From: an uncultured Alphaproteobacteria bacterium
Lineage (GTDB): Bacteria; Pseudomonadota; Alphaproteobacteria; Caulobacterales; Caulobacteraceae
NCBI GenBank assembly: GCA_903860975.1
Contig: CAIOSI010000051.1
Location: 52,792 to 116,791 of the forward strand
Direction: 5' to 3'
Length of the DNA stretch: 64,000 nucleotides
Below the pieces are notes generated by a model. It was given only the letters and a program-made list of their open reading frames with translations. It did no database searches and had not been told where the DNA came from. Of this stretch, positions 37,731 through 47,662 are shown one piece after another (positions within the stretch are counted from its first letter, which is position 1; every line of letters begins with the position of its first letter). A program made the translations under genes and the position numbers.

Positions 37731-38323
37731 GGACGAGTCTATTACTGGCCTCGAAAAGCGCGGCCCGTCGCAGCGTCCTGCAGGGCGTTGGCGTTCCTTT
37801 CGAAACGGTTGGATCCGGCGTTGACGAGGACTTGGCGAAAGCCTCGCTGCGCGAACGCCGCGCAACGCCGCGCGAGGTTGCGGAGGCTTTAGCGCAGGAT
37901 AAGGCTTTGGCCGTATCCGCCGGACGGCCCGAGCTCGTCATCGGCGCCGACCAAACGCTCGAATTCCAAGGCAAGCTTTACGACAAAGCCGAGACCCTAG
38001 CCGAAGCCCGGCAGCGTTTGAGGACGCTACGCGGAGCGCCGCACATGCTGCACTCCGCCGTTGTTGTCGCCAAAGACGGGGACGTGGTGTGGCGCGAGAC
38101 CAAGACGGCAACATTGACGATGCGCGCCTTCTCCGATGCATTTCTTGAGGAATATCTGACAGCTGAGGGCGATGCGGCGCTCGGATCCGTCGGCTGTTAC
38201 CGGCTTGAAGGGCCAGGCGTGCAGCTGTTCTCGCAGATCGAAGGGGATTATTTCACCATCCTTGGTCTGCCGCTCATGGGGCTGTTGGAGATGTTGCGCC
38301 AGACAGGAGTCTTAAGCTCATGA
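37727..38323 (+). CDS. Maf-family nucleoside triphosphate pyrophosphatase
   Basis: A 198-residue house-cleaning enzyme that hydrolyses non-canonical or modified nucleoside triphosphates. The Maf motif [17 protein letters not shown] is near the N-terminus, [17 protein letters not shown] holds the catalytic Asp, and [31 protein letters not shown] is the C-terminal signature (YceF-like subgroup). It starts with a GTG and overlaps both ppsR and aroE by 4 bp, so the unit ppsR-maf-aroE-coaE is translationally coupled. Confidence 0.95.
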   Translation: MRTSLLLASKSAARRSVLQGVGVPFETVGSGVDEDLAKASLRERRATPREVAEALAQDKALAVSAGRPELVIGADQTLEFQGKLYDKAETLAEARQRLRTLRGAPHMLHSAVVVAKDGDVVWRETKTATLTMRAFSDAFLEEYLTAEGDAALGSVGCYRLEGPGVQLFSQIEGDYFTILGLPLMGLLEMLRQTGVLSS

Positions 38324-39180
38324 GGCAAGGCATCACAGGCGCGACGGTCGTCGCAGGTGTCGTCGGCTCACCCATCACCCACTCCCTTAGTCCCCTGATC
38401 CATAATGCCTGGATCGAGATGGCCCAGATTGACGCGGTCTATGTCGCGTTCAGCCCCCCGACCGACGCGTTTCGCGCCTTTGCCGAGGGTCTGCGCGGTG
38501 GTGTGATCCGCGGCCTCAATGTCACCCTGCCTTTCAAGGTCGACGCCTTAAATGTCGCAGACCACGTTGCAGAACCCGCCGCCCAGGCTGGCGCAGCCAA
38601 CCTGCTGATTTTCAACCCTGATGGGTCGATTACAGCCGACAACACAGACGGTCTTGGCCTGCTGGGCGCGCTCGCAGCTCAAGCGCCGGGTTTCGATCCA
38701 CGCCTTGGCCCCGCGGTGATCCTCGGAGCGGGCGGCGCGGCGCGAGGTGCTGCCGCAGCCTTGATCACGGCTGGGTCGCCAGAGGTGCGGATCGTCAACC
38801 GGACGCTCGAGCGCGCCGAGACCCTTGCCAATGCCGTGGATGGTAACACCCGAGCGTTTCCCCTTAGCGCCGCCGTCAGCGCCTTCGTCGATGCCAACGT
38901 GGTTATCAACACCACTTCGGCCGGTATCACGGGGGGAGAGGTCCTCAAGGTGCCGCTGGATGCGACCCCTGCCTGCGCAGTCATCATGGATATGACCTAC
39001 AAGCCCCTCCTAACGCCGTTCCTGGCCAGCGCTGGCGCGCTTGGTCGCCGAACGGTCGATGGCTTGGAGATGCTGGTTCGTCAGGCAATCCCATCCTTCG
39101 AAGCGTTTTTTGGCTGCGCCGCTTCGCCGAACCTAGATGTTCGCGCCCTTTGCCTCGCGGCTATGGAGCGCACCCCATGA
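38320..39180 (+). CDS. aroE: Shikimate dehydrogenase (NADP+)
   Basis: A 286-residue enzyme reducing 3-dehydroshikimate in aromatic amino-acid synthesis. The substrate site [13 protein letters not shown] and the catalytic Lys in [12 protein letters not shown] are present, as are [12 protein letters not shown], the NADP-binding [14 protein letters not shown], and [11 protein letters not shown] (NADP phosphate recognition). Its TGA overlaps the coaE ATG (ATGA). The middle of a four-gene operon leading away from the origin. Confidence 0.97.
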   Translation: MRQGITGATVVAGVVGSPITHSLSPLIHNAWIEMAQIDAVYVAFSPPTDAFRAFAEGLRGGVIRGLNVTLPFKVDALNVADHVAEPAAQAGAANLLIFNPDGSITADNTDGLGLLGALAAQAPGFDPRLGPAVILGAGGAARGAAAALITAGSPEVRIVNRTLERAETLANAVDGNTRAFPLSAAVSAFVDANVVINTTSAGITGGEVLKVPLDATPACAVIMDMTYKPLLTPFLASAGALGRRTVDGLEMLVRQAIPSFEAFFGCAASPNLDVRALCLAAMERTP

Positions 39181-39800
39181 TCTTGATTGGCCTTACCGGC
39201 TCTATCGGCATGGGAAAGTCGACCACAGCTGGCATGTTCCGCGAAGCCGGCGTGCCGGTCTACGACGCCGACGCTGCGGTCCATGATCTCTACGATACGG
39301 GGGGCGCGGCTGTCGCTCCGGTCGGCCAAGCTTTCCCGGGCGTGGTCAAGAATGGCCGCGTCGATCGAGAGGCCCTACGCCAAGCGGTTCTGGGTGATCC
39401 CGAGGCGCTTAAACGCCTGAACGCGATCGTCCACCCCCTTGTGGGTCGTGACAGGTTGGGATTCTTTCAGACGGCCGAGGCGCAAGGCGCTGAGCTTGTG
39501 GTGCTCGATATACCGCTTCTCTTCGAGACAGGCGGCCACGCCAATGTTGACGCTGTGGTCGTCGCAAGTGCGCCGGCGCAAATGCAACGCGAACGTGTCT
39601 TGGCCCGGCCAGGTATGACCCCAGATCGGTTGGACGCCATCTTGGCTCAGCAGTTGGCAGACGCCGACAAACGCGCCCGCGCTCATTTCGTGGTTGATAC
39701 CTCGCGTGGTCTTCAACCTGCTCGTGAACAGGTGATCGAAATTATCGCGACCATGCGTGATCCACAGCGAAGACCACCGAGTTCGCGCAACCCTGGTTGA
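39177..39800 (+). CDS. coaE: Dephospho-CoA kinase
   Basis: A 207-residue kinase for the last step of coenzyme A synthesis. The ATG at 39177 gives [21 protein letters not shown], whose P-loop is GSIGMGKST, and overlaps the aroE stop; the frame is open back to 39150. [12 protein letters not shown] (substrate Asp), the LIHPLV-like [11 protein letters not shown] and [11 protein letters not shown] are family motifs. dnaQ starts 31 bp downstream. Confidence 0.96.
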   Translation: MILIGLTGSIGMGKSTTAGMFREAGVPVYDADAAVHDLYDTGGAAVAPVGQAFPGVVKNGRVDREALRQAVLGDPEALKRLNAIVHPLVGRDRLGFFQTAEAQGAELVVLDIPLLFETGGHANVDAVVVASAPAQMQRERVLARPGMTPDRLDAILAQQLADADKRARAHFVVDTSRGLQPAREQVIEIIATMRDPQRRPPSSRNPG

Positions 39801-39831
39801 AGTCGAAGCCCAAAGCGCGCCATGAAAGGCC

Positions 39832-40539
39832 ATGGCGCGCGAGATCGTCCTCGATACCGAAACCACTGGCTTTGAACCCACCCAAGGCCATCGGATGGTG
39901 GAGATCGCTTGCCTGGAAATCGATGATTTCGTTCCGACGGGGCGAAGCTTTCATACTTACATCGATCCCTGCCGCGATATGCCGCCTGAGGCCGAACGGG
40001 TCCACGGTCTGTCGGGAGCATTCCTGAAGGGTAAACCGAAGTTCGCGGATGCGCAGGTGGTTGACGCGTTTCTGGATTTTGTCGGCGACGCGCCGTTGAT
40101 CGCCCACAACGCATCCTTCGATCGCAATTTTATCAATCACGAGCTCGGCGTCATCAACCGCCATCCGCTGCCTGAAGCCCGTTGGGTCGACACGCTGGAG
40201 CTGGCGCGTGGGCGGTTCCCCGGCATGCACAATTCGCTGGATGCCCTATGCAAGCGCTTCAAGATTTCGCTGTCGGAGCGCGAAAAGCACGGCGCCCTCG
40301 TCGATGCAAAACTGCTGGCGGCTGTCTATCTAGAGCTGAAAGGCGGCCGCGAGCGACGGCTTGAACTGACAACCGCTGCCGCCCGGGCCAGCTTTGTCCA
40401 TGCCGATACTGTCCGTGACTACGGCGCCAGACCCCGTCCTATCGCCCCACGCTCCACAATTCAGGAGCGCGATGCTCATGCCACCTTCATCCGCGACGTG
40501 CTGAAAAATGGCGACCTCTGGGCGAAGTTCAGCGCCTAG
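39832..40539 (+). CDS. dnaQ: DNA polymerase III subunit epsilon (proofreading exonuclease)
   Basis: A 235-residue DEDDh 3'-5' exonuclease. Exo I is [11 protein letters not shown], Exo [13 protein letters not shown], and Exo [16 protein letters not shown] (His-x4-Asp). The C-terminal tail would bind the polymerase alpha subunit. It is 31 bp after coaE on the same strand, and its stop overlaps the convergent secB stop by 4 bp. Confidence 0.96.
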   Translation: MAREIVLDTETTGFEPTQGHRMVEIACLEIDDFVPTGRSFHTYIDPCRDMPPEAERVHGLSGAFLKGKPKFADAQVVDAFLDFVGDAPLIAHNASFDRNFINHELGVINRHPLPEARWVDTLELARGRFPGMHNSLDALCKRFKISLSEREKHGALVDAKLLAAVYLELKGGRERRLELTTAAARASFVHADTVRDYGARPRPIAPRSTIQERDAHATFIRDVLKNGDLWAKFSA

Positions 40540-41024
40540 GCGTGCCCGACTTGCTGTTCCTGGGCTTTGCGTGCCTGGTAGACGCCGGCAAAATCGATCG
40601 GATCCAGTAGGAATGGCGGATAACCCCCGTTCGACGTCACCTCTGCGATGATTTGGCGGGCAAACGGGAAAAGGTAGCGCGGGCACTCGATCAGCAGGAC
40701 CGGCTCCATATCTTCTGGACCCACGCCGGTAATCTGGAACACACCGCCATAAAGCAGCTCGACCACGAAGACAGGGCCATCGTCGCGCGCGGCTTTGGCC
40801 GACAGCTTGAGGTCGACTTCAAAGAGGCCGTCTTCGCGGCTTCTGGCGTTCATTTCTACGCCCAGGTCGATCTGCGGCTGGGCCGTACCACCGCGCAGGC
40901 TTTCGGGCGCTCGCGGGTTCTCGAACGACAGGTCGCGGATGAATTGAGCGAGGATGCGGATGCCGGGGCCTTCGGCGACTTGGATGGTCTCTGGCGTGTC
41001 CGCGCCGGCGTCGATATCGGTCAT
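40536..41024 (-). CDS. secB: Protein-export chaperone SecB
   Basis: A 162-residue tetrameric chaperone that holds preproteins unfolded for SecA. The ATG at 41024 gives the expected start; a longer frame to 41279 has no family similarity. [15 protein letters not shown] is the SecB signature. [55 protein letters not shown] is shared with all SecB. It is divergent from the Tim44-like gene and convergent with dnaQ. Confidence 0.97.
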   Translation of the reverse strand: MTDIDAGADTPETIQVAEGPGIRILAQFIRDLSFENPRAPESLRGGTAQPQIDLGVEMNARSREDGLFEVDLKLSAKAARDDGPVFVVELLYGGVFQITGVGPEDMEPVLLIECPRYLFPFARQIIAEVTSNGGYPPFLLDPIDFAGVYQARKAQEQQVGHA

Positions 41025-41183
41025 AGTTCGGCTTAAATCCGTGGTGAGACGACGAAGGGTTCGCAGTTTCCTGGGCGGTCGGGCTATCATGGCCCCCCCA
41101 GTGATGCAACGGGAGCCCTGACGGCGGCGTTGCATCAGTCTATAAGAGCTGGCGGTCTCAAGCCGGGACCCTAGAATGGCGCA

Positions 41184-41807
41184 TTGTTGAACGTGCTTGA
41201 ACTCATCATCTTTGCTGGCCTTGCGGCCATCGTGCTTTACCAACTCTATGCGGTGCTCGGCCGTCGCGTGGGCCGACAACCTGAGGATGCCCCAGCTGTG
41301 CCGGCGACAAGCTCGGCGGTTGAGCGCGCCGCCGATGCGGGGGCTGCGACGTCAGATGATGGCGTCGCGTTGACGGGTCTTGCGGCCGTGAAGGCCAAGG
41401 ATCCAAGCTTCGATGTCAGCCGGTTCCTGGGTGGGGCGAAGGGCGCGTATGAAATGATCGTCAAGGCGTTTGCCGCTGGCGACCGTGTTCAGCTGCGCAG
41501 TTTGCTGGCTCCGCCCGTTATGGCGGGGTTCGATACGGCCATTGCCGCCCGTGAGGCCGAAAGTCGCACCGAGACCGTCGAGTTCCTGCAAGCGCCGCGC
41601 GCTGACCTGGAAAAAGCCGAAGTCGTGGGCGCTGATCTGGCCCGGGTGACGGTACGCTTCCTCGCCGAATTCCGCAGCCGCACGAAGGGACCCGAGGGTG
41701 AAGGCGTCGAAGATCGCCGCACGGCCGAACTCTGGACTTTCGAGCGGCACCTGAAGAGCCGAGATCCCAACTGGATGCTGATCCACGTTGACGCCGCTGA
41801 GGCATAG
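41184..41807 (+). CDS. Tim44-like (TimA-type) membrane-anchored protein
   Basis: About 207 residues from a TTG at 41184, or GTG at 41193; no ATG is available. One N-terminal transmembrane helix ([22 protein letters not shown]) precedes a charged linker and a Tim44-like C-terminal domain ([40 protein letters not shown] ... [25 protein letters not shown]). Mitochondrial Tim44 anchors Hsp70 to the protein importer; bacterial relatives are inner-membrane adaptors of uncertain role. mltA follows 6 bp downstream. Confidence 0.9.
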   Translation: MLNVLELIIFAGLAAIVLYQLYAVLGRRVGRQPEDAPAVPATSSAVERAADAGAATSDDGVALTGLAAVKAKDPSFDVSRFLGGAKGAYEMIVKAFAAGDRVQLRSLLAPPVMAGFDTAIAAREAESRTETVEFLQAPRADLEKAEVVGADLARVTVRFLAEFRSRTKGPEGEGVEDRRTAELWTFERHLKSRDPNWMLIHVDAAEA

Positions 41808-41813
41808 GAGCCG

Positions 41814-43001
41814 GTGCAGTTAGGAGCCCTCGGCGCGCCGCTGATGGCGCTCTGCCTGGCCGCCTGCGCCTCCGCTCCGCCGCACAGGCCTTCGTCTCTT
41901 CCCCAGGCTCATCGCCCGTCGGCGGCGTCGATCCCAGAAGAGGTGCACCAACCCCGTGCGGTCGAGATCGAACCCAAAGCAGAACGCGTTCTTGCGCTCA
42001 CCGCCTTGAAGGGTTGGCGCGCCGACGACCATGGCGCAGCTCTGGCGGCCTTCCGCGAAACCTGTGGCGCGGCGCGAGACCCGGCCTTGGCGGCGGTATG
42101 CCGTAGCGCCCGCGCCATTGGTCCTCTTGATGCGGATCAGTCCCGCAGGTTTTTCGAGGCCAACTTTCGCGCCGAGCGAATCTCCGGCGAAGGTGTGTTG
42201 ACGGCTTATTTCTCCCCGGAATACGCCGCACGCCGCAAATCCAGCGAGGAATTCAGCGCGCCGCTTCGCACCCGGCCGGCCGACCTCAAGATGGTCGACG
42301 CCGGAACTTTCGACCCAAGCCAGTCTGGGCGCCAGATCGCGGCCCGAGATAATGGTGATGGCCAGCTGGCGCCCTATCCCGACCGCACCACCATAGAAGC
42401 CTCGCCGCCAGGCAAGGCCTTGGCCTGGATGCGCCCGGAGGACCTATTCTTCCTGCAAATCCAGGGCTCCGGGGTGCTGACACTGGACGATGGAAAGCGG
42501 ATGAAGGCCGTCTATTCAGCCAACAATGGCTGGCCGTTTCTGGGTATCGCCAACCCCATGCGTAACAAGGGCCTCTTGGCAGGCGACAAGACCTCAGCGG
42601 AGTCGATACGGGCCTGGCTCGCCGACCACCGTGGACCTCAGGCCCAGGCGATCATGCAGCTCAATCCGCGCTACGCCTTCTTCAGACTAATGGCTGACGA
42701 CGGGCGTCCGCCCGTCGGGACCGCAAACGTCGCGCTGACGGCGGGTCGCTCGCTCGCCATCGACCCGGCCTTCCATGCGATGGGCGAAGTCCTTTGGGTG
42801 GACGCGACCGCCCCGATGCTTAATGGGGCCTTCCCGACCTATCGGCGTCTTGCTGTCGCACTGGATACGGGCGGGGCGATCAAGGGTGAGGTCCGCGCCG
42901 ACCTTTACCTGGGTCTAGGTCCTGCGGCAGGCCTGGAAGCCGGGCGCGTGCGCCATACACTGCACCTTTACCGGCTGGTTCCTAAGGACGCCCCGCCGTG
43001 A
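41814..43001 (+). CDS. mltA: Membrane-bound lytic murein transglycosylase A
   Basis: A 395-residue lipoprotein that cleaves peptidoglycan to 1,6-anhydromuramyl products. It starts with a GTG; the lipobox is in MALCLAACAS. The MltA domain spans GEGVLTAYFSPEY to GSGVLTLDDGKRMKAVYSANNGWPF. The 3D domain near the C-terminus has SLAIDPAFHAMGEVLWVDA and ALDTGGAIKGEVRADLYLG, which hold the catalytic Asp region. Its stop overlaps the Smr gene by 4 bp. Confidence 0.95.
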   Translation: MQLGALGAPLMALCLAACASAPPHRPSSLPQAHRPSAASIPEEVHQPRAVEIEPKAERVLALTALKGWRADDHGAALAAFRETCGAARDPALAAVCRSARAIGPLDADQSRRFFEANFRAERISGEGVLTAYFSPEYAARRKSSEEFSAPLRTRPADLKMVDAGTFDPSQSGRQIAARDNGDGQLAPYPDRTTIEASPPGKALAWMRPEDLFFLQIQGSGVLTLDDGKRMKAVYSANNGWPFLGIANPMRNKGLLAGDKTSAESIRAWLADHRGPQAQAIMQLNPRYAFFRLMADDGRPPVGTANVALTAGRSLAIDPAFHAMGEVLWVDATAPMLNGAFPTYRRLAVALDTGGAIKGEVRADLYLGLGPAAGLEAGRVRHTLHLYRLVPKDAPP

Positions 43002-43504
43002 AGCGGCCGCTGAAGCCAGAGGAGCGACAGATCTGGGGCATGGTCGCCTCAACGGTTCATCCCTTGCCGGGCCGAGGTACACCGACGCCCAGCCAGGAGG
43101 CGGCCAAAACCGAGACCGCCGCCCGGATCGCACCCCCCAGGCCCGCCGCCCCGCCCGGAAAGCCCCGCGAGGCGCTCGATGCAATTGAGCCAAACCGCCG
43201 GCATCGGATCGCCAGGGCGCGTGAAGAGATCGGCGCGCGGCTAGACTTGCATGGCCTCGACCAGGTCCGCGCCCGTGCCGTTCTTGAAGGGTTTTTGTCC
43301 GGCGCCTGGAACCAGGGTTGGCGCGCGGTGCTGGTGATTACCGGCAAGGGTGTCCAAGGCGATGGAATCCTGAAGCGCCGGGCCCCGGAATGGCTGGCCG
43401 CTCCGCACCTGGCCCACATCGTCGCAGGCATCTCCGACGCCGCCCGCCACCATGGCGGCGAGGGTGCGCTCTATGTGGCGCTGAAGCGAAAGCCACGGGG
43501 CTGA
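42998..43504 (+). CDS. Smr domain-containing protein
   Basis: A 168-residue protein with a Pro/Ala-rich N-terminal linker and a C-terminal Smr (MutS2-related) domain: RLDLHGLDQVRARAVLEGFL, then AVLVITGKGVQGDGILKRRAPEWL and VAGISDAARHHGGEGALYVALKRK. The LDLHG and TGKG motifs are complete. Smr domains bind and sometimes nick nucleic acids. It starts on the mltA stop (GTG overlap) and ends just before the convergent hisE. Confidence 0.93.
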   Translation: MKRPLKPEERQIWGMVASTVHPLPGRGTPTPSQEAAKTETAARIAPPRPAAPPGKPREALDAIEPNRRHRIARAREEIGARLDLHGLDQVRARAVLEGFLSGAWNQGWRAVLVITGKGVQGDGILKRRAPEWLAAPHLAHIVAGISDAARHHGGEGALYVALKRKPRG

Positions 43505-43565
43505 GAATGCGCGCCCGATCTCAGCGCTTGACGGCAGCGCCCCGCCTTAACCCCGCCGATTTCAG

Positions 43566-43889
43566 CTATTTCGGGCGCGAGGCTTTTTCGTCCAAGCCGG
43601 ACAGCCCTTCGCGGGCCTCAAGCTCTGCGGCTACATCGTCAAGCGATACGCCCGCTGCCGACAGCACCACCAGCCAGTGATAGATCAGATCTGCGCTTTC
43701 GGCGACGAGCGCGGGGCTGTCGCCCTGCGTTGCGGCAATAACAGCTTCGATAGCCTCTTCGCCGAGCTTCTTTGCGGCGAGCACGGGGTTGGTGAGCAGC
43801 TTTGCGGTGTAAGACCCGCTCGCATCGTCTTGGCTGCGGCTGTTGATCACGCCGGTGAGGCGCGTCAAGACTTCGGCGAAACGGCTCAT
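43566..43889 (-). CDS. hisE: Phosphoribosyl-ATP diphosphatase
   Basis: A 107-residue MazG-fold enzyme for histidine step 2. [28 protein letters not shown] carries the metal-binding EExxE pattern (GEEAIE) and [23 protein letters not shown] the second acidic motif. It is last in the operon and overlaps hisF by 4 bp. HisI, the next step, is not in the window. Confidence 0.95.
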   Translation of the reverse strand: MSRFAEVLTRLTGVINSRSQDDASGSYTAKLLTNPVLAAKKLGEEAIEAVIAATQGDSPALVAESADLIYHWLVVLSAAGVSLDDVAAELEAREGLSGLDEKASRPK

Positions 43890-44656
43890 GCTGCGGCCTC
43901 CGTCAGGCGGACGGGAATGTGTGCCGTCGACATCGCGCGCTTGACCGCGTCGATGGAGACTTCGCCGAAGTGGAAGATCGAGGCGGCAAGGACGGCGTCA
44001 GCCCCTCCTTGAATGACGGCGTCGACCATGTGCTGGGCGTTGCCCGCCCCGCCCGAAGCAATCACTGGCACTGAGACCGCCGAGGTGACCGCCTTCAGGA
44101 GATCGAGGTCGTAGCCGATCTTCGCGCCATCTCGGTCCATGGAGGTGAGCAAGATCTCACCTGCCCCACGCCCGACAGCCTCGACGGCATAGTCCACAAC
44201 GTTTAGGCCGGCGTCGGTCCGCCCGCCATAGGTGAAGACCCGCCACTGATCGTCCACACGCTTGGCGTCGATGGCGACGACAGTGGCCTGGCTGCCAAAG
44301 GCGTCGGCACAGCTGGCGATCAGGTCGCGATTTTCGACGGCGGCGGTGTTGATCGAAATCTTGTCGGCGCCCGCAAGCAGCAGCCGGCGCGCGTCTTCGA
44401 CCTTGCGGATGCCGCCGCCGACAGATAGCGGCATGAAACAGACGTCGGCCGTGCGGGCCACCACATCCAGGATCGTTCCGCGATTTTCATGGCTGGCGGT
44501 GATGTCGAGGAACATCAGTTCGTCGGCCCCAGCTGCGTCATAAGCGCGGGCCTGTTCCACCGGATCGCCAGCGTCGCGCAGGCTTACGAATTGCACGCCC
44601 TTCACAACCCGGCCGTCCTTGACGTCCAGGCAGGGTATGACGCGCACGCGCAGCAT
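43886..44656 (-). CDS. hisF: Imidazole glycerol phosphate synthase subunit HisF
   Basis: A 256-residue TIM-barrel cyclase making imidazole glycerol phosphate and AICAR with ammonia from HisH. The first catalytic Asp is in [18 protein letters not shown] and the second in [31 protein letters not shown] and [13 protein letters not shown] are phosphate-binding loops. It abuts hisA (1-bp overlap) and overlaps hisE by 4 bp. Confidence 0.98.
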   Translation of the reverse strand: MLRVRVIPCLDVKDGRVVKGVQFVSLRDAGDPVEQARAYDAAGADELMFLDITASHENRGTILDVVARTADVCFMPLSVGGGIRKVEDARRLLLAGADKISINTAAVENRDLIASCADAFGSQATVVAIDAKRVDDQWRVFTYGGRTDAGLNVVDYAVEAVGRGAGEILLTSMDRDGAKIGYDLDLLKAVTSAVSVPVIASGGAGNAQHMVDAVIQGGADAVLAASIFHFGEVSIDAVKRAMSTAHIPVRLTEAAA

Positions 44657-45387
44657 CAGGCGGCCGCTTTCAGGGCGGCGTCAGGGAAGATGTCGCCATT
44701 GTAGAGGGCGCGGCCCAGGACGGCGCCGGCGATTGCAGTTCCTCCCCGGGCCTTGAGGCGAACGATGTCATCGACGGTTGCAAGGCCGCCGGCGGCGATC
44801 ACCGGGATTTCGACAGCATCAGCAATCGCCCCGAAGGCTTCGACGTTGAAGCCCATGGTCGTGCCATCACGGTCAATGTCGGTGATGATCAAGGCGCTGA
44901 CGCCGACGTCTTCAAAGCGCTTGGCGACACTGATAGCATCGAGGTCGCTATCCTCGGTCCAGCCCTGCACGGCGACCTTGCCTCTTCGGACGTCGACGCT
45001 AACCGCGATTTGCTCAGGCCAGGCCTTCGCGGCTTCCAGGACGATTTTCGGGTCTCGCACCGCAACGGTACCCAAGATCACCCGAGAAACGCCGGCTTCG
45101 ATCCAACCGTCGATGTCAGCCCGCGTCCGGATGCCGCCCCCAAGCTGCACGGGCACCGAGACCGCGCGGAGGATCTCCTCGACCGCGGTTTGGTTCACGG
45201 CCTTTCCGGCCACGGCGCCGTTGAGGTCGACCACGTGAATCCAATGGAAACCCCCGTCGGCCCAGGTGCGCGCCTGGTCGCCAGGTGAGGTGTTAAAAAC
45301 AGTAGCGGTCGAAAGGTCCCCATGGACGACGCGCACGCACGCGCCGTCTTTGAGGTCGATGGCGGGGTAAAGGATCAAGGTCGCCAC
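44656..45387 (-). CDS. hisA: ProFAR isomerase HisA
   Basis: A 243-residue TIM-barrel isomerase paralogous to HisF. It begins [22 protein letters not shown] with the catalytic Asp in [21 protein letters not shown] and [17 protein letters not shown] are phosphate-binding loops; [18 protein letters not shown] holds the second Asp. It overlaps hisH by 13 bp. Histidine steps 4 and 5 are therefore encoded side by side. Confidence 0.98.
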   Translation of the reverse strand: MATLILYPAIDLKDGACVRVVHGDLSTATVFNTSPGDQARTWADGGFHWIHVVDLNGAVAGKAVNQTAVEEILRAVSVPVQLGGGIRTRADIDGWIEAGVSRVILGTVAVRDPKIVLEAAKAWPEQIAVSVDVRRGKVAVQGWTEDSDLDAISVAKRFEDVGVSALIITDIDRDGTTMGFNVEAFGAIADAVEIPVIAAGGLATVDDIVRLKARGGTAIAGAVLGRALYNGDIFPDAALKAAA

Positions 45388-46013
45388 TCCAGGAAGCGCG
45401 CGAGAAGGGAAAGTCCGGAGGCTTGTGACTTCTCCGGGTGAAACTGCACACCGGCGACATTGCCGCGCGCCACAGCCGCAGGGAAACGCTCGCCGTGCTC
45501 CACATAGGCCGCCACATCGCGTTCGTCTTTCGGGAAAAACGCGAAGGAGTGCGTGAAATAGACGGTTTGCCCATCTTTCAGCCCGGCGAATAGCGGCTGA
45601 TCGGAGATGCCGTTGAGGCCGTTCCAGCCCATGTGCGGGATCTTGATTGTCGCATCGCCCCTGTCGTCCAACCTTCGAACGTCGCCCGGGATCCAGTCGA
45701 GACCGGGCGTTTCGCCGAATTCCAGGCCACGAGAAGCGAGCAGTTGCATGCCAACGCAGATGCCCAGAAAGGGCGCGCCCTTGCCGTGCACAGCCGCCGT
45801 CATGGCCTCAATGATGCCCGGCCTCGAGCCCAGCGCCGCCATGCAGGCGGCGAAGGCGCCGACACCAGGCAGCACAATGCGATCGGCGACCTCAATGACC
45901 TCTGGGTCATCAGTGACCACAATCTTGCTCTTCCCATCCGCCGCGCGGATGAGGGCCTTTTCGGCCGAGCGAAGATTGCCCGACCCGTAGTTGATCAGGG
46001 CGACGCTCTGCAT
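45375..46013 (-). CDS. hisH: Imidazole glycerol phosphate synthase subunit HisH
   Basis: A 212-residue class I glutamine amidotransferase feeding ammonia to HisF. The Cys nucleophile is in LGICVGMQLLASRG, and His and Glu are in GVQFHPEKSQASG. INYGSGNLRSAEKAL and VLPGVGAF are typical HisH stretches. It lies 11 bp after hisB in the operon. Confidence 0.97.
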   Translation of the reverse strand: MQSVALINYGSGNLRSAEKALIRAADGKSKIVVTDDPEVIEVADRIVLPGVGAFAACMAALGSRPGIIEAMTAAVHGKGAPFLGICVGMQLLASRGLEFGETPGLDWIPGDVRRLDDRGDATIKIPHMGWNGLNGISDQPLFAGLKDGQTVYFTHSFAFFPKDERDVAAYVEHGERFPAAVARGNVAGVQFHPEKSQASGLSLLARFLEWRP

Positions 46014-46024
46014 GAGGAAATTTC

Positions 46025-46615
46025 CTAGAGCACGCCCTTGGTCGATGGCGCGTGACCATGGGTCTTGGGGTCGAGTTCTACGGCGTGACGCAAGGCGCGC
46101 GACAGCGCCTTGAAGCCGCTTTCGGCGATGTGGTGTGAGTTGGTCCCGTAGAGGGTCTCCAGATGCACGCAGGCGCCGCAGTTCATGGCGAAGGCGTGGT
46201 GGAATTCCTTGAACAGCTCAGTGTCCATGTCGCCGACCTTGGGTGTCTTGAATGCGACGTTCCAGATCAAATAGGGTCGATTGGACAGATCGATTGCCGC
46301 TCTCGTCAGGGTTTCATCCATCGGGATATAGGCGTGGCCAAACCGGCGCACGCCCCTGAAGCCAGCTAGCGCCTGGCTAAACGCCTGGCCGAGAACGATG
46401 CCGGTGTCTTCGACCGTGTGGTGCATATCAATATGCAGGTCGCCCTTGGTTTCGATCGTGGCGTCGAACCCGCCGTGCCGGATAAAACTTTCCAGCATAT
46501 GGTCGAAAAACCCGATGCCGGTGGAGACGCTGGACTCGCCCGAGCCGTCCAGATCCAGCGCGATCCGGATTTGGGTCTCCTTGGTGTTGCGGACAACCTC
46601 CGCCGTGCGGCTCAT
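46025..46615 (-). CDS. hisB: Imidazoleglycerol-phosphate dehydratase
   Basis: A 196-residue manganese-dependent dehydratase of histidine step 6 (the monofunctional form, without the HisB phosphatase domain). Metal-binding motifs are FFDHMLESFIRHGGFD, DLHIDMHHTVEDTGIVLGQA and HHAFAMNCGACVHLETLYGTNSHHIAESGFKALSRAL. Its start codon follows directly on the stop of the adenosine kinase gene. Confidence 0.97.
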   Translation of the reverse strand: MSRTAEVVRNTKETQIRIALDLDGSGESSVSTGIGFFDHMLESFIRHGGFDATIETKGDLHIDMHHTVEDTGIVLGQAFSQALAGFRGVRRFGHAYIPMDETLTRAAIDLSNRPYLIWNVAFKTPKVGDMDTELFKEFHHAFAMNCGACVHLETLYGTNSHHIAESGFKALSRALRHAVELDPKTHGHAPSTKGVL

Positions 46616-47605
46616 CTAAAGTCCCTTTTCCGTCGCCAACGCCTGCAGTGAAATTTGCGGACGCGGACCGTAGTGCGAGATCACCTCAGCGGCCGCCAGC
46701 GAACCCAGTCGAGCGCAATCTATTAGCGATCGTCCGCGGGCGAGACCAAACATAAAACCCGCCGCGTATTGGTCGCCGGCGCCGGTTGTGTCTACGACTT
46801 TTTCCACCGGATAGGCCGGGACATGGAAGGTTTCAGCGTTGGTGACGATGGTCGAGCCTTTTTCGCTGCGGGTGACGGCTGCGAGTTTGGCGCGCGCCGT
46901 GATCTCGCGCATAGCCTCGTCGAAGTGCGACGTCTCGAACAGAGAACAAATCTCCACTTCGTTGGCGAAAACGAGATCGACCTGAGTTTCGATGAAGGCA
47001 AGCAGGCCTGCGCGATGGCGATCGACAACAAAGCCATCCGAGAGTGTGAGCGCCAACATACGTCCCGAGCTGCGCGCGATAGCGGCGGCTTTGGCGAACG
47101 CCTTTCGGGCAGGCTCAGCGTCGAAAAGATAGCCTTCGAGATAGACGATCTTGGCGCTCTCGATCACGGCGGGGACGACATCGTCGTCCGTGAATTGTAC
47201 GGAGGCGCCGAGAAAGGTGCACATCGTGCGCTGCGCGTCGGGCGTGACATTGATCATTGAGACGGCCGTCGCTGGGCCGCCAACCAGCGGCACAGGATCA
47301 AAGTGAGCCCCGATGGCGCGCATCTCGGCGGTGAAGGTTTCACCTAACTTGTCGTTCGCCACCTTGCCCAGATAGGCCGCCTTGCCGCCAAAGCTGGCGA
47401 CGCCGGCGATGGTGTTTCCCGCCGAGCCGCCGGAGGTTTCCACGCCTTTTGCCATCTTACCGTAAAGCGCCGCAGAGCGCTCAGAGTCGACCAGCATCAT
47501 CGCGCCCTTGTCGAGCTGGTTGGCAGCCAGAAAGGCGTCGTCGGCCGGCGCGATCACGTCAACGATGGCGTTGCCGATCGCGGCGACGTCGTAGAGGTCT
47601 GGCAT
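46616..47605 (-). CDS. Adenosine kinase-type PfkB sugar kinase
   Basis: A 329-residue ribokinase-fold kinase. It begins LYDVAAIGNAIVDVIAPADD; SGGSAGNTIAGVASFGGKAAYLGKVANDKLG is the PfkB signature 1, and VVDTTGAGDQYAAGFMFGLARG signature 2 with the catalytic Asp in GAGD. This subgroup is annotated as adenosine kinase in alphaproteobacteria. It directly precedes hisB with no gap, so histidine genes are probably co-transcribed. A role in recycling adenosine or AICAR by-products of histidine synthesis is plausible but inferred. Confidence 0.9.
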   Translation of the reverse strand: MPDLYDVAAIGNAIVDVIAPADDAFLAANQLDKGAMMLVDSERSAALYGKMAKGVETSGGSAGNTIAGVASFGGKAAYLGKVANDKLGETFTAEMRAIGAHFDPVPLVGGPATAVSMINVTPDAQRTMCTFLGASVQFTDDDVVPAVIESAKIVYLEGYLFDAEPARKAFAKAAAIARSSGRMLALTLSDGFVVDRHRAGLLAFIETQVDLVFANEVEICSLFETSHFDEAMREITARAKLAAVTRSEKGSTIVTNAETFHVPAYPVEKVVDTTGAGDQYAAGFMFGLARGRSLIDCARLGSLAAAEVISHYGPRPQISLQALATEKGL

Positions 47606-47662
47606 TCGGGAGCTTTCAAGGCGGTGGGCAGGCCGGGGCTTAGCGAAATACCAGCCTCTTCG

